Source: Methylopumilus sp026399645
Lineage (GTDB): Bacteria > Pseudomonadota > Gammaproteobacteria > Burkholderiales > Methylophilaceae
DNA length: 64,000 nt
Assembly: GCF_965184065.1 (NCBI RefSeq)
Contig: NZ_OZ239098.1
Strand: one strand, 5' to 3'
Numbering within the stretch: the first letter of the stretch is position 1; each line of letters begins with the position of its first letter. The translations under genes and the position numbers were made by a program. Under the pieces are notes generated by a model. The model had not been told where the DNA came from, searched no databases, and was given only the letters and a program-made list of their open reading frames with translations. Below, one piece after another: positions 58,732 through 64,000 of this stretch.

Positions 58732-61185
58732 TTATCCTGTGACGATATTAATGAGTTTTTTTGGCACAAATATCAATTTTTTAACTTTACTTTCAGGGTC
58801 TATAAATCGCTTAACGTCCTCATTTTCGAGGGCCATGAGCTCAATATCTTTTTGTGTAAGATCAGCCGATACTAGCATATTTCCTCTAAGTTTTCCGTTC
58901 ACTTGAATCACCATTTCATATTCGTTCTTAATTAATGCGCTTGGGTCAGCTTTAGGCCAAACCTCTTGGTCGATCGCAGTATTAAAAAGATGATCCCATA
59001 AGGCATGACAAATATGAGGCACAAAAGGATTGAGTAACAAAATAACATTTTGTATCACTTCTTGTTTGACTGAAACTGTTATAGCATCTTCACCTTCCAC
59101 TTTTGCAAAGGTATTCATAAGCTCCATCACAGAAGATATAGCTGTATTAAAACTATGTCTTCTTTGAATATCATCTGTAATTTTTTGTATGGTCTGATGT
59201 AACTCAAATCTTAAATTTTTTGTTTTAGCCGTGAGCTCTCCTTCTTTGTAAGGCGCAATTTTACCTCTGGCATGATGATCATAAACAGCTTTCCAAAGCC
59301 GCTTTAAAAAGCGATTCGCTCCCTCAACACCACTATCGGACCATTCTAAACTTTGCTCAGGAGGGGCTGCAAACATAATAAAAAGTCTTGCGGTGTCAGC
59401 ACCGAACTGATCAATAAGTGATTGAGGATCTACAGTATTGCCTTTTGATTTTGACATTTTGGTGCCATTTTTTAATACCATACCTTGCGTTAAAAGATTT
59501 TTAAATGGCTCTGAATGTTTAATAAGACCTAGGTCTCTTAAGATTTTATTAAAAAAGCGTGCATATAATAAATGTAATATGGCATGCTCAATACCGCCGA
59601 TGTATTGATCAACAGGCATCCAGTAATTACTTCTCTCATCCACCATAGCATTTTGATTGTTATAACTTGGATAGCGAGCAAAGTACCAAGATGATTCTAC
59701 AAAAGTATCCATCGTATCTGTTTCTCTTTCAGCTGGCTTGCCGCAGGAAGGACAGGTTGTTTTGTAAAAAGATTCATCTTGTTTAATAGGAGACCCAACA
59801 CCATGCATAACAATCGATTCAGGGAGCACTACGGGCAAATCTTTTTCTGGCACAGGCACTTCGCCACATGAATGACATTTAATAATAGGTATTGGGCATC
59901 CCCAATAACGCTGTCTTGAAATTCCCCAGTCACGTAATCTAAACTGCGTTGTTTTTTTGCCTTTATGGAGAGAGGTTAGTTTATTAACGATGGCATCAAA
60001 TGCCTCCTGAAATTCTAAGCCATTAAATTCACCCGAATTAATTAACCGCCCATAATCAGTGTATGCAGCACTTTCAAGATTAATTGTTTTTGCATCAATC
60101 GGCTCAATAACTTGCTCAATGCTGAGGTTGTATTTTTTTGCAAAATGAAAATCTCTTTCATCATGCGCAGGAACTGCCATTACTGCGCCTGAGCCATAAC
60201 TTATAAGGACATAATTAGCTATCCAAATCGGTACTTCTTTTTGTGTAATAGGGTGAATAGCTCGGAGCCCTGAGTCGATACCTATTTTTTCCGCAGTCGC
60301 AAGGTCTGCCTCAGCAACGCTACCTCGTGTGCATTCGTTAATGAATGCTTCAATTATAGAATTATTTTTTTTAATTAATGAAGCAAGAGGATGTTCTGCT
60401 GCAATAGCTAAGTAAGTCACACCTAAAAGTGTATCTGGTCGGGTGGTATAGACCTTAACGTGATCAGTATGATCTTTAATGGAAAATTCAATTTCACAGC
60501 CATAACTTTTACCAATCCAATTTCTTTGCATGGTTTTGACTTGTTCTGGCCAGCCTTCAAGCCCATCTAAATCTCTTAGAAGCTCATCCGCATAATCAGT
60601 AATTTTCATAAAATATTGAGGAATTTCTTTTTTCTCAATAACAGCGCCAGATCGCCATCCTTTTCCATCAATTACTTGTTCATTTGCAAGGACAGTTTGA
60701 TCAACCGGATCCCAATTAACTGTAGAAATTTTTTTGTAAATTAATTTCTTTTTAAAGAGTTCAGTAAATAACCATTGCTCCCATTTGTAATACTCTGGTC
60801 GACATGTTGCAATTTCTCTTTTCCAGTCAATAGCAAGGCCCAGTTGTTTTAATTGGTGCTTCATGTAATCAATATTGCTATAGGTCCAAGCAGCAGGAGC
60901 AGATTTATTTTGTAATGCCGCATTCTCAGCAGGCAAACCAAAAGCATCCCAGCCCATGGGCTGTAATACATTAAAACCAAGCATGCGATGAAAGCGACTT
61001 AACACATCGCCGATCGTGTAATTTCTAACGTGCCCCATATGAAGTTTTCCGCTTGGATAAGGGAACATAGAAAGACAATAATATTTTGGTTTTTTAGAGT
61101 CCTCTGAAACAGAGAATGTATGTTCTTTATCCCAATAGGACTGAACTTCTTCTTCAATGCCTTTGAAAGGATAGTTGAGTTGCAT
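58732..61185 (-). CDS. leuS: Leucyl-tRNA synthetase
   Basis: This class I synthetase of 817 residues has the HMGH motif (GKLHMGHVRNY), an editing domain (about 220-410; YTTRPDTLLGVTYLAIA), zinc-binding cysteines near CHSCGEVPVP and CPSCGKPAE, and the KMSKS loop GTKMSKSKGNTVDP. Length is slightly short for the family (usually 850-870) but all domains are present. It starts the leuS-lptE-holA-proA-nadD run. Confidence 0.97.
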   Translation of the reverse strand: MQLNYPFKGIEEEVQSYWDKEHTFSVSEDSKKPKYYCLSMFPYPSGKLHMGHVRNYTIGDVLSRFHRMLGFNVLQPMGWDAFGLPAENAALQNKSAPAAWTYSNIDYMKHQLKQLGLAIDWKREIATCRPEYYKWEQWLFTELFKKKLIYKKISTVNWDPVDQTVLANEQVIDGKGWRSGAVIEKKEIPQYFMKITDYADELLRDLDGLEGWPEQVKTMQRNWIGKSYGCEIEFSIKDHTDHVKVYTTRPDTLLGVTYLAIAAEHPLASLIKKNNSIIEAFINECTRGSVAEADLATAEKIGIDSGLRAIHPITQKEVPIWIANYVLISYGSGAVMAVPAHDERDFHFAKKYNLSIEQVIEPIDAKTINLESAAYTDYGRLINSGEFNGLEFQEAFDAIVNKLTSLHKGKKTTQFRLRDWGISRQRYWGCPIPIIKCHSCGEVPVPEKDLPVVLPESIVMHGVGSPIKQDESFYKTTCPSCGKPAERETDTMDTFVESSWYFARYPSYNNQNAMVDERSNYWMPVDQYIGGIEHAILHLLYARFFNKILRDLGLIKHSEPFKNLLTQGMVLKNGTKMSKSKGNTVDPQSLIDQFGADTARLFIMFAAPPEQSLEWSDSGVEGANRFLKRLWKAVYDHHARGKIAPYKEGELTAKTKNLRFELHQTIQKITDDIQRRHSFNTAISSVMELMNTFAKVEGEDAITVSVKQEVIQNVILLLNPFVPHICHALWDHLFNTAIDQEVWPKADPSALIKNEYEMVIQVNGKLRGNMLVSADLTQKDIELMALENEDVKRFIDPESKVKKLIFVPKKLINIVTG

Positions 61186-61192
61186 ATGCTAA

Positions 61193-61843
61193 TTAATTAA
61201 TTTGATCAAAAATTGTTTTTTGGATATCTTTAACATCACCGAGGCCGTTAATCTTAATATAGCGAAGCTCTTGAATTTCAGACGCTGCCCATTTTGAATA
61301 ATAATCAACAAGTGGCTTCGTTTGGCTGTGATAAACGTCAAGACGTTTTAGAATGGTTTCTTTTTTATCATCATCTCTCTGAATAAGAGGCTCACCTGTG
61401 ATGTCATCCTGATCTTGAATTTTAGGGGGATTATTATGAATATGATAAATGCGACCTGAAGCAATATGAGTCCTTCGGCCGCTTAACCTATCTACAATAA
61501 TGTTATCTGGCACATCAATTTCAATGACTATATCAATCCTAATGGAAGCCTGTTTCATTGCTTCGGCTTGAGGAATAGTTCTAGGAAAGCCATCTAACAA
61601 GAAGCCTTGTTTACAATCGCTATCTTGTATCCGCTCTTTAACTAATTCAATAATAAGTTGATCTGGAACAAGTGCGCCACTATCCATAAATTGTTTGGCT
61701 TCAAGACCTAATTTTGTGTTTGCTTTAATAGCAGAACGAAGCATGTCGCCAGTAGATATTTGGGGGATATTAAATTTGTCTTTAAGTATCTGGGCTTGTG
61801 TGCCCTTACCGGCACCCGGCGCTCCTAGTAGAATAATTCTCAT
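61193..61843 (-). CDS. adk: Adenylate kinase
   Basis: Adk interconverts ATP + AMP and 2 ADP. The 216-residue protein has the P-loop GAPGAGKGTQA, GFPRTIPQAEA and a full-length LID domain (GRRTHIASGRIYHIHNNPP). The LID lacks zinc-binding cysteines. AAGGAGAG lies close upstream as a strong ribosome binding site. Confidence 0.97.
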   Translation of the reverse strand: MRIILLGAPGAGKGTQAQILKDKFNIPQISTGDMLRSAIKANTKLGLEAKQFMDSGALVPDQLIIELVKERIQDSDCKQGFLLDGFPRTIPQAEAMKQASIRIDIVIEIDVPDNIIVDRLSGRRTHIASGRIYHIHNNPPKIQDQDDITGEPLIQRDDDKKETILKRLDVYHSQTKPLVDYYSKWAASEIQELRYIKINGLGDVKDIQKTIFDQIN

Positions 61844-61910
61844 GTATCTCTCCTTAAGTCTTAATTATATCAGCCGATGTTGATTTCACATGGCTATTAG
61901 CCTGTATAAA

Positions 61911-62675
61911 TTAATCCAGATAATTTGAAATTTTTACGAAATCTGATACTGATAAATTTTCGGCTCTTAACTGCGGATTAATACCTATTTTCTCAAAGTC
62001 ATTTTCGTTAATTAAGGATTTAAGTGTATTGCGAATAGTCTTTCTTCTTTGGGAGAAAGCTTCCTTAACAATCTTCCCAAACTGATTGATATTGTTAGCT
62101 ATAAAAGGGTATTGCTCGTAAGGAATGAGCCTTACGAAAGATGATTCAACTTTAGGCTCCGGATCGAATGCCTCTTTCGGCACATGAACCAAATGCTCCA
62201 TTGAAAAATAATATTGAAGCATCACTGATAGTCTCCCGTAATCTGAAGACGAAGGTGTTGCGATCATACGATCTACTACTTCTTTTTGTAACATAAAATG
62301 AAGATCTTTAATAATTACAATATTTTCAATACATTTAAATAGGACAGGCGTTGAAATGTTGTAAGGTAAATTACCTACAATTCTTACTTTTTGGTCGAAC
62401 TGATGAAAGTTAAAATTTAGAACATCCTCATTGAATATGGTAATTTTTTTTTTGGGGTATTCTTTTTCCATCCAACTTACAATATCTCGATCAAGTTCAA
62501 TAGCTAACAGATGATTAGATTTCTCGAGAAGCGGTTTTGTAAGCGCCCCAAGGCCAGGACCTATTTCAATAAGAGCATCATCTAGAAGAGGGTTGATTGA
62601 TTGAATGATTGAATGAATAATCGAAGCATCTTTGAGAAAATTTTGCCCAAATTTTTTCTTAGCAATATGTTTCAT
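61911..62675 (-). CDS. rsmA: 16S rRNA dimethyladenosine transferase
   Basis: RsmA (KsgA) dimethylates two adjacent adenosines near the 3' end of 16S rRNA. This 254-residue protein shows KKFGQNFLKDASII, the SAM motif IGPGLGALT and the catalytic NLPYNIS. It overlaps pdxA by 4 bp, the conserved surA-pdxA-rsmA order. Confidence 0.97.
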   Translation of the reverse strand: MKHIAKKKFGQNFLKDASIIHSIIQSINPLLDDALIEIGPGLGALTKPLLEKSNHLLAIELDRDIVSWMEKEYPKKKITIFNEDVLNFNFHQFDQKVRIVGNLPYNISTPVLFKCIENIVIIKDLHFMLQKEVVDRMIATPSSSDYGRLSVMLQYYFSMEHLVHVPKEAFDPEPKVESSFVRLIPYEQYPFIANNINQFGKIVKEAFSQRRKTIRNTLKSLINENDFEKIGINPQLRAENLSVSDFVKISNYLD

Positions 62676-63655
62676 ACGTGAGATTTTTGAGCCAAATCGA
62701 TTGCTAAATCAATTGCACTGTAAAAGCTATTTGGATCTATGTTGCCTACTCCAGCTAAATCGATAGCGGTTCCATGGTCCACTGAGGTTCTAATAATTGG
62801 AAGGCCAAGGGTAACATTTACACCTAAGCCAAAATTAGCATGTTTAAAAACTGCGAGACCTTGGTCATGGTACATTGCCAAAAAGCAGTCAGCTTTTTGG
62901 ATATACTTTTCTGTGAAAAGCGTATCTGCTGGGAGGGGACCCTCAATCAACATCCCTTTCAATTTTAATTTGTTGATGACTGGCGTGAGAATGTTAATTT
63001 CTTCTAAACCTAAAATGCCATTTTCCCCTGCATGCGGATTAAGACCTGCAACAAAAATTTTAGGGCTATTTATTTTAAATCGATGAATCAAGTCGCGATG
63101 AATTGTTCTTAGTGTTTGCTCGAGTTTTTCTGATGTGATCAAGCGACTCACTTGTGATAGCGGCACATGTGTTGTTACAAGTGCAACTTTCATAGTTTTA
63201 GAGGTCAACATCATGACTTCATTTTTGGTATCAGTATAATGCGCAATATATTCAGTATGGCCTGTAAAAGGCTGGCTTTCATTGATGATGCTTTTATGAA
63301 TAGGAGCTGTGACAAGCGCATCAAAAGATTTATTTAAGCAGCCGTCTAATGCAAAGTTTAGGACATCAATAACATATTGATTATTTTTAGGATTAAGCAG
63401 CCCTGTCTGAATGTTTTCGAAAGCAGGAATATGATGTATGGAAAGTGAATGATCGCCCTTATGCTCTATAGAAGTATTCTCATAAAATGTAATCGATTTA
63501 TTGAGTTGAGCAGCTCTATCAGCTAACGCATTCTTATCGCCAACCACTGTAATAAATGCAGGAAATTTTTTTGTGCTAAGAAGTACACAAAGATCAAGCC
63601 CAATGCCTGAAGGCTCGCCTGAGCTTATGACGATATGTGGCTTAAAAGAAGTCAA
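62672..63655 (-). CDS. pdxA: 4-hydroxythreonine-4-phosphate dehydrogenase
   Basis: PdxA oxidises 4-phospho-hydroxythreonine in pyridoxal phosphate synthesis. The 327-residue protein has SSGEPSGIGLDL, FTGHTEYIAHYT, AGLNPHAGENGILG and MYHDQGLAVFKH with the metal-binding histidines. It lies 9 bp after surA. Confidence 0.96.
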   Translation of the reverse strand: MTSFKPHIVISSGEPSGIGLDLCVLLSTKKFPAFITVVGDKNALADRAAQLNKSITFYENTSIEHKGDHSLSIHHIPAFENIQTGLLNPKNNQYVIDVLNFALDGCLNKSFDALVTAPIHKSIINESQPFTGHTEYIAHYTDTKNEVMMLTSKTMKVALVTTHVPLSQVSRLITSEKLEQTLRTIHRDLIHRFKINSPKIFVAGLNPHAGENGILGLEEINILTPVINKLKLKGMLIEGPLPADTLFTEKYIQKADCFLAMYHDQGLAVFKHANFGLGVNVTLGLPIIRTSVDHGTAIDLAGVGNIDPNSFYSAIDLAIDLAQKSHV

Positions 63656-63664
63656 GATATTAAA

Positions 63665-64000
63665 TTAAAAGTTGTCTTCTAAGCGAAGCTCTACAAAAGA
63701 GCGGTCTCTTAATTCTTGCAGCCAATCTTGGTAAGCCTCTTCAGATTTTCGTATTTTGATTTGTTGTCTCGATTGAATGCGAGCTGATTCTTTCGACATA
63801 TCTTGAGATCTTTTTTCAAGAACTTGAATAAGATGCCATCCAAAAGGAGTTTTAATAGGATCGCTGATTTGATTTATATTAAGTTGTTTCATTGTTTTTT
63901 CAAATTCAGGCACAGTATCTCCTGGATTGATCCAGCCCAGATCCCCACCATTGGTTGCAGAAGGATCTTCCGAATATTGCTTTGCCATATCCTCAAACTT
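63665..64000 (-). CDS. surA: Periplasmic chaperone SurA, C-terminal part
   Basis: The frame is open to the right edge of the window and ends with the stop at 63665. The visible 111 residues are the end of the second parvulin (PPIC) domain and the C-terminal helix: NGGDLGWINPGDTVPEFEKTM, TPFGWHLIQVLEKR and the final LQELRDRSFVELR. SurA escorts outer-membrane proteins. The adjoining pdxA and rsmA confirm the identification. The N-terminal part lies beyond the window. Confidence 0.92.
   Translation of the reverse strand, partial: KFEDMAKQYSEDPSATNGGDLGWINPGDTVPEFEKTMKQLNINQISDPIKTPFGWHLIQVLEKRSQDMSKESARIQSRQQIKIRKSEEAYQDWLQELRDRSFVELRLEDNF

Noticed and set aside
1..64000. Mobile elements, prophage genes, CRISPR arrays, tRNA or rRNA genes
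   Set aside because: No transposase or integrase frames, no regularly spaced repeats, and no cloverleaf or rRNA-like sequence recognised in any of the short spacers.

Overview
This window looks like chromosomal sequence from a low-GC, tightly packed betaproteobacterium. The best guess is a streamlined planktonic methylotroph of the Methylophilales (Candidatus Methylopumilus / OM43 type). That guess rests on the AT-rich sequence, minimal spacers, 1-8 bp gene overlaps, and betaproteobacterial gene sets (surA-pdxA-rsmA, leuS-lptE-holA, argJ/Nudix-ThiE/yacG/zapD/coaE, rplU-rpmA-obgE-proB, murJ/ribF/ileS/lspA). No methanol-oxidation gene lies in the window, so the lifestyle is an inference. I see no rRNA, tRNA, transposon, prophage or CRISPR array. 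No stretch over about 220 bp lacks a gene.

Layout. 1-5.9 kb: the end of a cytochrome c oxidase assembly cluster (SURF1 tail, a SCO-like protein, ctaA, ctaB, a membrane-anchored cytochrome c5), with a TlpA-type thioredoxin on the opposite strand, then apaH, a PfkB-family kinase and hemJ. 6.0-9.9 kb: one very large FAD/Fe-S oxidoreductase. 9.9-14.5 kb: phoB-phoR plus a linked secreted protein, with a clear three-repeat Pho box upstream of phoB, then an OFA-family MFS transporter. 14.6-19.6 kb: ribH-nusB, then lpxH, two cyclophilins, an L,D-transpeptidase and a TPR protein on the minus strand. The last two share a C-terminal domain. 19.7-26.7 kb: cysS, argJ, Nudix-ThiE fusion, a PCuAC copper chaperone, yacG, zapD, coaE, a small orphan gene and an octaprenyl diphosphate synthase gene.

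26.8-37.5 kb: rplU-rpmA-obgE-proB-purE-purK, rpsT, murJ-ribF-ileS-lspA. 37.5-41.9 kb: the most interesting accessory locus. It holds a DUF2946 protein resembling the copper-sensing leader protein CruR of Bordetella, a TonB-dependent receptor, a secreted Asp-box propeller protein and a thioredoxin-like protein. The spacer after the DUF2946 gene can form two mutually exclusive hairpins, the second followed by six Ts. 41.9-50.6 kb: clpB behind a near-consensus heat-shock (sigma-32) promoter, the YjbQ-family gene, envC, gpmI, grxC, secB, an SH3-domain protein, gpsA and trmL. 50.7-55.3 kb: biotin genes bioB-F-H-C-D behind a possible BirA operator. 55.2-64 kb, all minus strand: nadD, proA, holA, lptE, leuS, adk, rsmA, pdxA and the 3' end of surA.

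Themes. Haem A synthesis (ctaA, ctaB), a late haem enzyme (hemJ), oxidase assembly and copper handling (SCO-like, PCuAC, DUF2946/TonB locus) all bear on the copper-haem terminal oxidase. Most of the rest is conserved housekeeping. No wholly new system is proven. The most promising lead is the leader peptide plus switchable-hairpin arrangement at 37.5-38.0 kb.
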